Origin: Flavobacteriales bacterium
Lineage (GTDB): Bacteria; Bacteroidota; Bacteroidia; Flavobacteriales; UA16
Direction of reading: 5' to 3'
Assembly: GCA_028141885.1 (NCBI GenBank)
Contig: JAOIQU010000029.1
Coordinates: 1-16,638 of the forward strand
DNA: 16,638 bases
This document shows, in pieces, positions 1 to 6,420 of the stretch (position 1 is its first letter; every line of letters starts with the position of its first letter). The translations under genes and the position numbers were made by a program. Below the pieces are notes generated by a model. The model searched no databases, was not told where the DNA came from, and worked only from the letters and a program-made list of their open reading frames with translations.

Positions 1-88
1 GACACGCCAAAGATTGGGATGGCCAACCAGGCAATGGACGAGAAGTCAGCACCTCCGACAGTGCCGTAATTTGTGCTTGGACATTCAT
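1..88 (-). CDS. Probable Nudix hydrolase / CoA pyrophosphatase, 5' fragment
   Basis: A minus-strand reading frame starts with ATG at position 88 and is still open at the left edge, giving 29 residues that begin MNVQAQITALSEV. The segment RPLPGWPSQSLAC resembles the N-terminal LPG-x-x-x-Q stretch before the Nudix box in CoA pyrophosphatases (NudL/YeaB type), which hydrolyse CoA and oxidised CoA. The Nudix box itself would lie outside the window. The gene is divergent from aat, with about 46 bp between the two chosen starts. A second minus-strand frame starting near position 117 is also open but resembles nothing I know. The call rests on a short stretch and is tentative. Confidence 0.4.
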   Translation of the reverse strand, partial: MNVQAQITALSEVLTSRPLPGWPSQSLAC

Positions 89-134
89 CTCCCCCATGCA
101 CGCAAAGGAAACGCATGGGCTGTTTCTTTGCACC

Positions 135-842
135 ATGAAGGTCCATGTGCTCGACGACGACTTGCACTTTCCCCCGGTTTCCGAAGCGGGAGAACATGGC
201 CTTCTCGCCGTTGGAGGGGACTTGTCGCCTGCACGACTGCTGGCGGCTTATGAACATGGTGTTTTCCCTTGGTTCATGGAAGACGACCCGATTCTGTGGT
301 GGGCTCCAAACGAACGAGCTGTGCTCCCGGCCCTGGGTTTGAAGGTGTCCAAGAGCATGCGCAACGAGCTGAACCGAAAGCGTTATCAAATCACCATGGA
401 CCGCGCATTCAAGGAGGTTGTTGATGCATGCAAAGACGCCCCTCGAGACGGCGAAGGTACCTGGATTTCCGATGAAATGGTGGCTGCCTATGTGCGACTT
501 CATGAATTGGGCGTGGCCCACTCTGTTGAAGTTTGGCTCGACCGAAAGCTTGTGGGGGGATTGTATGGCGTGTCACTCGGAAGGATGTTCTTCGGCGAAA
601 GCATGTTCTCCACCGCTACCAACGCTTCCAAAGTGGCATTCGTTCACTTGGTACGGTGGTTGGCTGTGAAAGGATTTGGACCCGTGGATTGCCAAATCAT
701 GAACCCCCACCTCGCTTCGCTTGGCGCCGAGTCTTGGAACCGAAGCGACTTTCAGACGCAATTGGATCACTTTCTGAATGTGGCCCCCACCCTGAAGGGT
801 TCGTGGACGACTTTTGAGGAGGAAATGAAACGCCTTGTCTGA
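135..842 (+). CDS. aat: Leucyl/phenylalanyl-tRNA--protein transferase
   Basis: Cytoplasmic aminoacyl-tRNA-protein transferase of the N-degron pathway. It moves Leu or Phe from tRNA to proteins with N-terminal Arg or Lys, marking them for ClpS/ClpAP. The 235-aa product has the family landmarks in order: FPPVSEA and GLLAVGGDLSP near the N-terminus, FPWF then WWAPNER (residues 55-61), GTWIS with AYVRLHELGVAHSVE (about 108-132), FGESMFS (153-159) and DCQIMNPHLASLGA (185-198). The length fits the family. An in-frame ATG at 96 would add 13 residues. I chose 135 because family members begin shortly before the LxFPP segment and this leaves room for a divergent promoter. The 3' end overlaps the next gene by 8 bp. 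Confidence 0.95.
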   Translation: MKVHVLDDDLHFPPVSEAGEHGLLAVGGDLSPARLLAAYEHGVFPWFMEDDPILWWAPNERAVLPALGLKVSKSMRNELNRKRYQITMDRAFKEVVDACKDAPRDGEGTWISDEMVAAYVRLHELGVAHSVEVWLDRKLVGGLYGVSLGRMFFGESMFSTATNASKVAFVHLVRWLAVKGFGPVDCQIMNPHLASLGAESWNRSDFQTQLDHFLNVAPTLKGSWTTFEEEMKRLV

Positions 843-1338
843 CACTCAACCCCAACCGAGATTCACGCCACCTCCGCAAGGCCGGCGTCAGCCTGGCTGG
901 AAGGTTTGGTGCACCAGGCAAGCCTTGCGTGCCTTAGGCTGGAAAATTCGTGGCAACATGCCCATCCAATTTTGGCGAACAACGTTGGTGATTTACGCGC
1001 CACTGCCCTGGCAATTGAACGCTTTGAGAATGGCGATGCCGATCCAAACTGCAAGGCTGGACATCGACGAAGATTCACCTCGGCGCTGGGCCCAAGCCAT
1101 TTCCCAACACATTGACAATCGACAGGCCACGGCTGTCCACCTCGATCCAACCCTGTCTCAGCTGGAAGACATTGTGACCGCCGCGCGTTCAGCAAAAACC
1201 AGAATCACCCTGTGCGCCTGGGATGCCCAACGAAAATTCGTACACATCCACGCCCCATTCAAGACCTCTCCTTTCCCCGATCGAGATCTTCACTACATCC
1301 GACGTTACTTCGGATATTTCTCACAACAAGCTGATTGA
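835..1338 (+). CDS. Acyltransferase-like protein lacking the HX4D motif (hypothetical)
   Basis: A 167-aa protein not recognised with certainty. The start is TTG at 835, overlapping the end of aat by 8 bp, with an AGGAGG-like run near 817-822. An internal ATG at 958 would remove residues that look conserved. The segment LRALGWKIRGNMP (31-43) followed by LVIYAP (51-56), and the end ITLCAWDAQRKFVHIHAPFK with PDRDLHYIRRYFGYF, match the beginning and end of the small PlsC-like lysophospholipid acyltransferases common in Bacteroidota (GWKI.G..P..., ..I..AP, ...G.PF.P.GD.E.D...I..F). Where those enzymes carry the catalytic HTSxWD (HX4D), this protein reads APLPWQLNAL (55-64), with neither His nor Asp. 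The middle is also shorter than usual. No signal peptide is visible, and the N-terminus is proline-rich and basic. Catalysis by the usual mechanism is unlikely. A structural or regulatory role, or decay, is possible. Confidence 0.6.
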   Translation: MSDTQPQPRFTPPPQGRRQPGWKVWCTRQALRALGWKIRGNMPIQFWRTTLVIYAPLPWQLNALRMAMPIQTARLDIDEDSPRRWAQAISQHIDNRQATAVHLDPTLSQLEDIVTAARSAKTRITLCAWDAQRKFVHIHAPFKTSPFPDRDLHYIRRYFGYFSQQAD

Positions 1339-1488
1339 CATTTGATTAGGATTGATTTCCACACGTTGTTCACAATTTGGGATTCAACGTTGACAAAACG
1401 TTCAAAACGGGGTTCACTCCAATTGCCTAGCATCAAGCATTAAGCCCGTAATTGCTTGGCAAACCTCTCAACAACCAACACCTCGACC
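1339..1488. other. Intergenic region with repeated AACGTT and GTTCAC motifs
   Basis: This 150-bp gap precedes the winged-helix-like gene. It contains two AACGTT palindromes (1386-1391 and 1397-1402) and a related AACGG at 1406-1410. It also contains GTTCAC twice (1368-1373 and 1412-1417), each followed within a few bases by AATT. A TTGAC at 1390-1394 has no convincing downstream partner for either the housekeeping Bacteroidota promoter (TAnnTTTG) or a classical -10. The repeats could be an operator for the downstream protein. That is inference. Confidence 0.3.
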
Positions 1489-1773
1489 ATGAACAAACTG
1501 GACAAATACGACCACATGATCCTCGACATCATTCACATGCACAAGATCGAGAATCAATGTCACATTCGCTTGGCTGTGTTGGAGCGCAACTTCTGGAAGC
1601 GCATCGAGGAAGACACCGACCTCCACGTGGGGAAGGCACGCATTGGAGAACGCATCACCAACTTGTACCTCGATGGTCTCATCCAGAACAAAGATGGGTA
1701 TGCCCTCACCAAGAAAGGCCGCGAACAATTGGCCTTCGCCCCTTGGAAGCAAGAGACAGCTGAAGCGAAGTAA
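1489..1773 (+). CDS. Small winged-helix-like protein (hypothetical)
   Basis: A 94-aa protein starting MNKLDKYDH. A TTG at 1456 would add 11 residues, but ATG at 1489 gives a natural start directly before the folded part. I do not recognise a named family. The order helix (YDHMILDIIHMHKI), helix (CHIRLAVLERNFWKRIEE), helix (KARIGERITNLYLDGLI), then a hairpin and basic helix (QNKDGYALTKKGREQL) is what one expects of a winged helix, and GYALTKKGREQL is typical of the wing and last helix in many small bacterial DNA-binding proteins. The 150-bp upstream gap carries repeated motifs, and a strong hairpin terminator follows 30 bp after the stop, so it is probably a single-gene unit. DNA binding is inferred from this pattern only. 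Confidence 0.65.
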   Translation: MNKLDKYDHMILDIIHMHKIENQCHIRLAVLERNFWKRIEEDTDLHVGKARIGERITNLYLDGLIQNKDGYALTKKGREQLAFAPWKQETAEAK

Positions 1774-1802
1774 AACGCATTGCCACCTCGATGGCAAGCA
1801 AC

Positions 1803-1832
1803 AAAAAAGGCGACCAAATGGTCGCCTTTTTT
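1803..1832. terminator. Bidirectional intrinsic terminator
   Basis: The stem GGCGACCA (1809-1816) pairs perfectly with TGGTCGCC (1819-1826) across an AA loop. It is flanked by six A residues on the left and six T residues on the right. This reads as a Rho-independent terminator on both strands. It sits between the plus-strand winged-helix-like gene (stop at 1773) and the minus-strand 49-aa gene (stop at 1853), which converge on it. Confidence 0.9.
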
Positions 1833-1852
1833 GATTGAATGCACCCGGAACC

Positions 1853-2002
1853 TCAGGATTCTTCCAAAATTTCCAATCCAGGAAACTTCTCCTTCCAGTA
1901 GGCCAACTTGCTGCTGTCACGAACCGTGATGACGGTGCGACGGTCCAGGCGGACCTTGATGTTGGGTTGCAGCTCTTTTGCGGATTTCTTTCTTCTAGCC
2001 AT
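1853..2002 (-). CDS. Small basic protein of 49 residues (hypothetical)
   Basis: A minus-strand frame runs from ATG at 2002 to TGA at 1853-1855 and encodes 49 residues. The N-terminus is very basic (MARRKKSAKE), followed by NIKVRLDRRTVITVRD, an alternating pattern suggesting two short beta strands, then KLAYWKEKFPGLEILEES, an amphipathic helix with a basic-aromatic YWKEKFPG. No signal peptide or membrane segment is present. It ends 20 bp before a perfect bidirectional terminator and follows the sugar transporter gene on the same strand after a 135-bp gap. Orderly composition, a clean ATG and the terminator at its 3' end support it being real. No function can be assigned. A nucleic-acid- or ribosome-associated role would be a guess from the basic N-terminus. 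Confidence 0.65.
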   Translation of the reverse strand: MARRKKSAKELQPNIKVRLDRRTVITVRDSSKLAYWKEKFPGLEILEES

Positions 2003-2137
2003 GAAGGATGGGTGTATCGTGAGTCGGTTCGTACGTCAAAAGAACACAAACACCTGCGAAAAAGTTGCCTGGTGTGAAAAAAGTCCGCTGAGTCGTTAAG
2101 GAATCTTGGCTTGAGCCTCGAATCTGACGCAGCCCTG

Positions 2138-3469
2138 TCATCCGCCCGCGTGAGGCACCATGCGGCCTGCATACCAGGCGATGTACAAATAGCACAGCAC
2201 CGGCAGGGCAAAAGCAACCGCAAATCCGGCGGTGTCAACCAAACCTCCCATGGCTGGAGGAATGAAGGCGCCACCTGCAATGGCAGTGCAAAGGATGCCT
2301 GACCCTTGGGGTTTGGCCTCACCCAGGTCTTCGATGGCCAATGTGAAGATGGTCGGAAACATGATGCTGTTGCAAACCCCAACCGCCAACACCAACAACA
2401 AGGCGGAAACCCCGTCCAAGGAGATGGACATGATAATCAAGAGCATGGCCGACAATCCTGAACCTGCAAGCAATGTCGATGGCTTCACCCGTTGCATGAG
2501 TGCCGAACCCACAAATCGCCCCACCATGGCCCCACCCCAGTAAAAGGTCAGCAAAGCACCAAGCACCCCTTTTGCATCCAATCCTCCCACATCAATCCCC
2601 TTGATGAACGCGGCCACGTTGGCCATGCTCCCCAACAATGCACTCGTTTTGATGTCTTCCACAATGCCCAAACTCAATCCGTAGTTCACCATGTACGAAC
2701 CAAGCGCAACTTCAGCGCCGACGTATACAAAAATGCCGAGTGCTCCAAACAAGAGTTTCTTGTCTTTGAGGACATGAAGGTAACCTCGCTCGAGGCCCTT
2801 GTCCCCTCCCAAAATTTTGGGCAAGGTGATCAAGCCAACCACCCCTGCCAGCGCAAAAAAGGCAAGGGCCAACAGGACAAACGGCACTTGAACTGCAGAA
2901 GCCTCACGAGCGTAATAAGACAATCGCTCAGACTCAGAAAGGGCTTGAATGGCATCGCTTGAGAGGATTTGATCTCCCAACAAGAAACTGGCAGCCACAA
3001 CAGGTGCAAGTGTGGTCCCAAAAGAATTGAACGCCTGCGACAAATTCAGCCTGGCCGAAGCCGACTGTTCAGGCCCTAGGACGCTGATGTAGGGATTGGC
3101 CGCCACCTGAAGGATGGTGATGCCTCCTGCCACCACAAACAAAGCCAGCAGAAACAGCGGGTACAACCTCGTCGTTGCTGCGGGATAGAACAACAAGCAA
3201 CCAACTCCAGCGGTGGCCAACCCCACAAGGATGCCACGCTGGTACCCAATCTTGGAAATCAAATTACCTCCGGGAATGCTCAAAAGCCCGTACGCCGCGA
3301 ACCAAGCGAATTGCACCAATCCAGCCTGCAAAAACGTCAGTTCAAACACCTCTTTCAAACGTGGGATCAAGGCGTCTACGAGCACCGTGATGAATCCCCA
3401 CATGAAAAAGAGTGAGGTCACTGCGACAAAGGCACCCTTCAAAGTGCGGCCATTTCTAATTCCATCCAT
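2138..3469 (-). CDS. Sugar:proton symporter of the MFS FucP/GluP family
   Basis: A 443-aa inner-membrane major facilitator with about 12 hydrophobic segments. The N-terminal half carries the hallmarks of the L-fucose (FucP) and glucose/galactose (GluP) transporters: FFMWGFITVLVDALIP (21-36, with Asp32 matching the proton-coupling Asp46 of E. coli FucP), QFAWFAAYGLLSIPGG (53-68), the loop KIGYQRGI, LQVAANPYISVLGPE (120-134) and RLNLSQAFNSFGTTLAP (140-156). Where E. coli FucP has a buried Glu135 (LETAANP), this protein has Gln121 (LQVAANP), as in the GluP branch, so fucose cannot be assumed as substrate. The start is ATG at 3469. It lies 16 bp downstream of the secreted-protein gene and probably shares its transcript. 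The substrate is unknown from sequence. Confidence 0.9.
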   Translation of the reverse strand: MDGIRNGRTLKGAFVAVTSLFFMWGFITVLVDALIPRLKEVFELTFLQAGLVQFAWFAAYGLLSIPGGNLISKIGYQRGILVGLATAGVGCLLFYPAATTRLYPLFLLALFVVAGGITILQVAANPYISVLGPEQSASARLNLSQAFNSFGTTLAPVVAASFLLGDQILSSDAIQALSESERLSYYAREASAVQVPFVLLALAFFALAGVVGLITLPKILGGDKGLERGYLHVLKDKKLLFGALGIFVYVGAEVALGSYMVNYGLSLGIVEDIKTSALLGSMANVAAFIKGIDVGGLDAKGVLGALLTFYWGGAMVGRFVGSALMQRVKPSTLLAGSGLSAMLLIIMSISLDGVSALLLVLAVGVCNSIMFPTIFTLAIEDLGEAKPQGSGILCTAIAGGAFIPPAMGGLVDTAGFAVAFALPVLCYLYIAWYAGRMVPHAGG

Positions 3470-3485
3470 GTCGTTCTAAATGTTG

Positions 3486-5705
3486 TCAGCGAATCAAATG
3501 CACGAATCCTCGGAATTCCTGTGCATCGGTGTCAAATCCTGTCGCTTTGATGAGCCAATGGTAAACGCCATTGGGTGCGTAGTGGGTTCCATCGTTGACG
3601 TCACCTGTCCAAACTTCGTTCAAATCTGTACTGTGGTACACCTGTTCACCCCAGCGGTTGAAAATCCAAATCTCGAAAAGGCGCACTTGGCGGCCATTGA
3701 ACGCCAGGACGTCATTCAACCCATCGTTGTCAGGGGTGAACGCCGTGGGGATGTAAAAGATGACATCGCCATAGACATCAATGCGGTCTGAATCGGTGCA
3801 TCCAATGTCTGTCACCACGTTGACCACCGTCTCGTAGGTAGACACCCCGTCGAACGTATGAACTGGCCTGCGCAGGAACGAACCATCTCCATCCCCAAAG
3901 TCCCATGTGTAGAAATAAGCTCCTTCGAAGGGTTCAGCAGGGTCAGTCAGCACATCAAATTGGTAGGCATCACCCCCCAAGTTCTCTCGAACGATTGTGG
4001 TTTCCACCGTTTGAACCCGCACCTGGGTGACCTTCTCCTCAGAGTAGTCGCAATTGTCCACCACCACCACCTCGTAGTTCGTGTTTTCCTCTGGGTCGAT
4101 CAAATGCACGTAATCCTCATCGTTGAAATCATCCCACTGGATTTGGTACGGCGGTTGGCCTCCATCCACTTCCAAGGTCAACAGCATTTCTGCGCCATTG
4201 CACAGCAGCGTGTCATTCGACGTCCTGACATCCAGCGGCTCATAAGGCACGGTGAAGACACTCTGATGGTAGCCTTCACGTTCGCAACCATCTTCCAAAT
4301 ACACTTCCACAAGCGAGGACGTCAATGCACCGTATGTGATGCAACTGTCTTCGCCGTAGCTGACACCATTGATTGACCAAGCATATTCTACGGCAGGATA
4401 TTCATAGAAAGGGTCTTGGATGAGCTCCACACAAATCTCTTCCGTTTCGTCGCAGGGCACGACGTACTCCTCTTGCAACTCAGATTCGAACGCAGGGGTG
4501 TCAAACAAAATGACGGTGATCTCGCTTTCAATGGAGCCACTGACCACTTTCAAATACAGCGTTTCGGTTCCCTCATCGATGTTGTCCTGAGGCACTTCAA
4601 ACGTCAAGGAAAGGCTGTATTCTCCCACTGGGATGGAAGCCGATGACGGCAGTCCAAGCAGGTCCTCGCCCAGGGTGGCTTCAGACCCCTCCGCTGCAAT
4701 CAGATCGAAATTGAATGGGAACAACGACGACACCGCGCAAGGCCGACTGATAGTGATGGTGGACGGACCGCAGTCTTCCCAGGCACAATAAATGACGTCA
4801 TCGTCATCCGGATCGGGATCACACCGAGGAGCTGCTTGGGATTCATAAGTCGTTGGGATGGGCGACCCGAAACTCCCCTCCTCCAGAATAACCACAGAGT
4901 CCAAAATGGTGTCAGAGCCGTCGCCGATGGCCAATTTGATGTGGTACGTCTCACCGCAAATCACAGGATACACCGCCGTGAGCACCGTGGTGTAACCATT
5001 CATGCAGATGTCGTCATTGTCGTTGAGGACATAGAATTCTGGATTGATGGTTCCGTTGACCGAACTGATTGTGATTGGCAGCTCAGGATCCGACCCGGGC
5101 ACCGTGGCGATGTTGATCGCTTGACCAGGAAAACCAACTGGCGCATTGTATTGTCCCGTGATGCCCGCACCAGACAAAAAGAACGCGAAGATGTCGTTGT
5201 ACTGCGTGTTCTCGAATGCCTCGTATTCCTCTGAACCAAAAATGTAATTGAAGCTAACAAAATCCCCCGCAGGGTCAAAGTCAAACTCGATGACGCAGAG
5301 ATCGTTGACACTTCCTACCGTGAAAGCTTGATCAATCAGCGGCGGAACATCGTTCGCGATTTCGAGCAAGTCCGGGTCCGTTGGGGTCGGGCCATTGCAC
5401 CCAATGCATCCTTGCCCAGCGCAAAACGCATCCGCAGCATTTCCTGAACTGAGGATGAGTCCACCTTCGATGGGAAAACCGTTGTCGAGGCCTCCGGTCA
5501 TGTAACCGAATTGCTCCATGGAGCCCTCAAAAGAGATGTTGGTGGCGGTCACGCCCTCACCCAACAACACGTCGTTGACGTACTGTTCAATGGTCAAGCT
5601 TTGATCGACCGTGATTTGCGCGTAGCCCGTCGAGGCGAGCGTTGCAAACACGCATCCATACAGCCAGGATTTGCTGAGGGTAGATTTGAAGGAGAGGCGA
5701 GACAT
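3486..5705 (-). CDS. T9SS-exported choice-of-anchor L / PKD protein with CHU_C-type sorting domain
   Basis: A 739-aa secreted protein. Residues 1-29 form a signal peptide (basic start, hydrophobic core, cut after TGYA). Residues about 30-280 match the choice-of-anchor L domain, with GGLILSSGNA (81-90), FNYIFGSEEYEAF (152-164) and an acidic metal-binding-like stretch YVLNDNDDI (225-233). A Calx-beta-like segment follows (about 335-395, DNIDEGTETLYLKV). Ig-like repeats run to about 570. A PKD-type domain (YTWDFGDGDG, 599-608, to about 645) precedes a C-terminal gliding-motility/T9SS type B sorting domain: IPTAFTPDNDGLND (652-665), IFNRWGEQVY (681-690), PNGVYHWLIKATG (711-723). The protein is strongly acidic (DPDPDDDDV at 297-305) and has several cysteines. 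It is expected outside the cell or on its surface, as an adhesin or scaffold. It sits 46 bp after the sigma factor gene and 16 bp before the sugar transporter. Confidence 0.9.
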   Translation of the reverse strand: MSRLSFKSTLSKSWLYGCVFATLASTGYAQITVDQSLTIEQYVNDVLLGEGVTATNISFEGSMEQFGYMTGGLDNGFPIEGGLILSSGNAADAFCAGQGCIGCNGPTPTDPDLLEIANDVPPLIDQAFTVGSVNDLCVIEFDFDPAGDFVSFNYIFGSEEYEAFENTQYNDIFAFFLSGAGITGQYNAPVGFPGQAINIATVPGSDPELPITISSVNGTINPEFYVLNDNDDICMNGYTTVLTAVYPVICGETYHIKLAIGDGSDTILDSVVILEEGSFGSPIPTTYESQAAPRCDPDPDDDDVIYCAWEDCGPSTITISRPCAVSSLFPFNFDLIAAEGSEATLGEDLLGLPSSASIPVGEYSLSLTFEVPQDNIDEGTETLYLKVVSGSIESEITVILFDTPAFESELQEEYVVPCDETEEICVELIQDPFYEYPAVEYAWSINGVSYGEDSCITYGALTSSLVEVYLEDGCEREGYHQSVFTVPYEPLDVRTSNDTLLCNGAEMLLTLEVDGGQPPYQIQWDDFNDEDYVHLIDPEENTNYEVVVVDNCDYSEEKVTQVRVQTVETTIVRENLGGDAYQFDVLTDPAEPFEGAYFYTWDFGDGDGSFLRRPVHTFDGVSTYETVVNVVTDIGCTDSDRIDVYGDVIFYIPTAFTPDNDGLNDVLAFNGRQVRLFEIWIFNRWGEQVYHSTDLNEVWTGDVNDGTHYAPNGVYHWLIKATGFDTDAQEFRGFVHLIR

Positions 5706-5751
5706 GCAGCAGCAGGATTGCCACTAAGATAACTCACGCTCCAAACATGGA

Positions 5752-6255
5752 TCAGTTGAAGTCTGACAGCGCGACCGAGAGCTTCTTCCGTGCATGAAAA
5801 ATGCGCGACTTCACGGTGCCCATTGGGATGTCCATCTCCTCTGCAATTTCATCGTAGTGATAGCCGTCCAAAAACATGGTGAAGGGCTTTCTGAAGTCGG
5901 GCTTAAGCTCGTCAATGGCCTCCATGATGTCCGCTTGATTGATCACTGTGGTCACCGTGTCGACACGATAATCTTGACTCGCGTTGATGAAGTATTGATT
6001 CTCTGTGCTGTCCAGAACGGTGTTCTGGAATTTCTTCCGCTTGTAGTTGTTGATGAAGATGTTCCTCATGATGGTGTAGAGCCACCCTTTCATGTTAGTT
6101 CCCTCCTTGAAGTTGTTTTGGTAACGAAGGGCCTTCACCATTGTGTCTTGCACCAAATCATCCGCGTCTGCGCCGTTGCGTGTGAACCCCAAAGCAAAAC
6201 CACGGAGAAAGTCAGACTGGCTGACAAGAAGCTGGTTGAATTCGAGTGTGCTCAT
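5752..6255 (-). CDS. ECF-type RNA polymerase sigma factor
   Basis: A 167-aa sigma-70 family protein of ECF size. Region 2 spans roughly residues 12-76 and includes the core-binding DADDLVQDTMVKALR motif and GWLYTIMRNIFINNYKRKK, which recognises the -10 element. Region 4 (about 108-160) includes DGYHYDEIAEEMDIPMGTVKSRIFHARKKL, the -35-binding helix-turn-helix. I used ATG at 6255 (MSTLEF). A TTG at 6294 would add 13 residues without family support. The gene lies 165 bp downstream of the B12-binding MerR gene on the same strand. In Bacteroidota this sigma type often follows a LitR/CarH-like MerR gene and precedes carotenoid genes. Here the downstream gene is a T9SS cargo protein. No anti-sigma gene is visible next to it. 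Confidence 0.93.
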   Translation of the reverse strand: MSTLEFNQLLVSQSDFLRGFALGFTRNGADADDLVQDTMVKALRYQNNFKEGTNMKGWLYTIMRNIFINNYKRKKFQNTVLDSTENQYFINASQDYRVDTVTTVINQADIMEAIDELKPDFRKPFTMFLDGYHYDEIAEEMDIPMGTVKSRIFHARKKLSVALSDFN

Positions 6256-6420
6256 GATCGATTTGTTTAACGATTCGAGCCAAAGATTCAACAAAACTTG
6301 CGCCCTGCCAAAATTTTGTTCAACATTTTTTCAAAAACGCTAAACAAAAATCATCGATTCGCTGATTTTCAACAGGTTACAACGAAAAAAGACAAACCAA
6401 CAAGAAATGGGACCGATTGT
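6256..6420. promoter_or_regulatory. AT-rich gap between MerR and sigma genes
   Basis: This 165-bp gap is clearly more AT-rich than its neighbours and holds no reading frame I trust. It contains a distant inverted pair TTTGTTTA (6262-6269) and TAAACAAA (6341-6348), and a direct repeat CGATTCG (6271-6277 and 6355-6361). On the minus strand a Bacteroidota-like promoter may occupy 6281-6311. The repeats could be binding sites for the adjacent MerR protein. That is inference from position only. Confidence 0.4.
6281..6311 (-). promoter_or_regulatory. Possible Bacteroidota-type promoter for the sigma factor gene
   Basis: Read on the minus strand, TTG (6311-6309) is followed after 20 bp by AATCTTTG (6288-6281), which differs from the Bacteroidota -7 consensus TAnnTTTG at one position. 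The spacing is within the usual 17-23 bp. Transcription would begin a few bases downstream and leave a leader of about 20 bp before the ATG at 6255. The pattern is short and could occur by chance. Confidence 0.3.

Noticed and set aside
1390..1418. Possible sigma-70 promoter from TTGACA at 1390
   Set aside because: At the proper spacing only TTCACT is found, and no TAnnTTTG element is placed correctly for a Bacteroidota promoter.
1468..2382. Minus-strand open frame of 304 codons
   Set aside because: It crosses the terminator, the 49-aa gene and the winged-helix-like gene, and overlaps the end of the transporter gene. The translation is Cys/Ser/Arg/Trp rich without recognisable domains.
3858..4376. 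Plus-strand open frame of 172 codons opposite the T9SS cargo gene
   Set aside because: It is antisense to well-defined secreted-protein domains, and its translation is rich in His, Ile and Val with no family resemblance.
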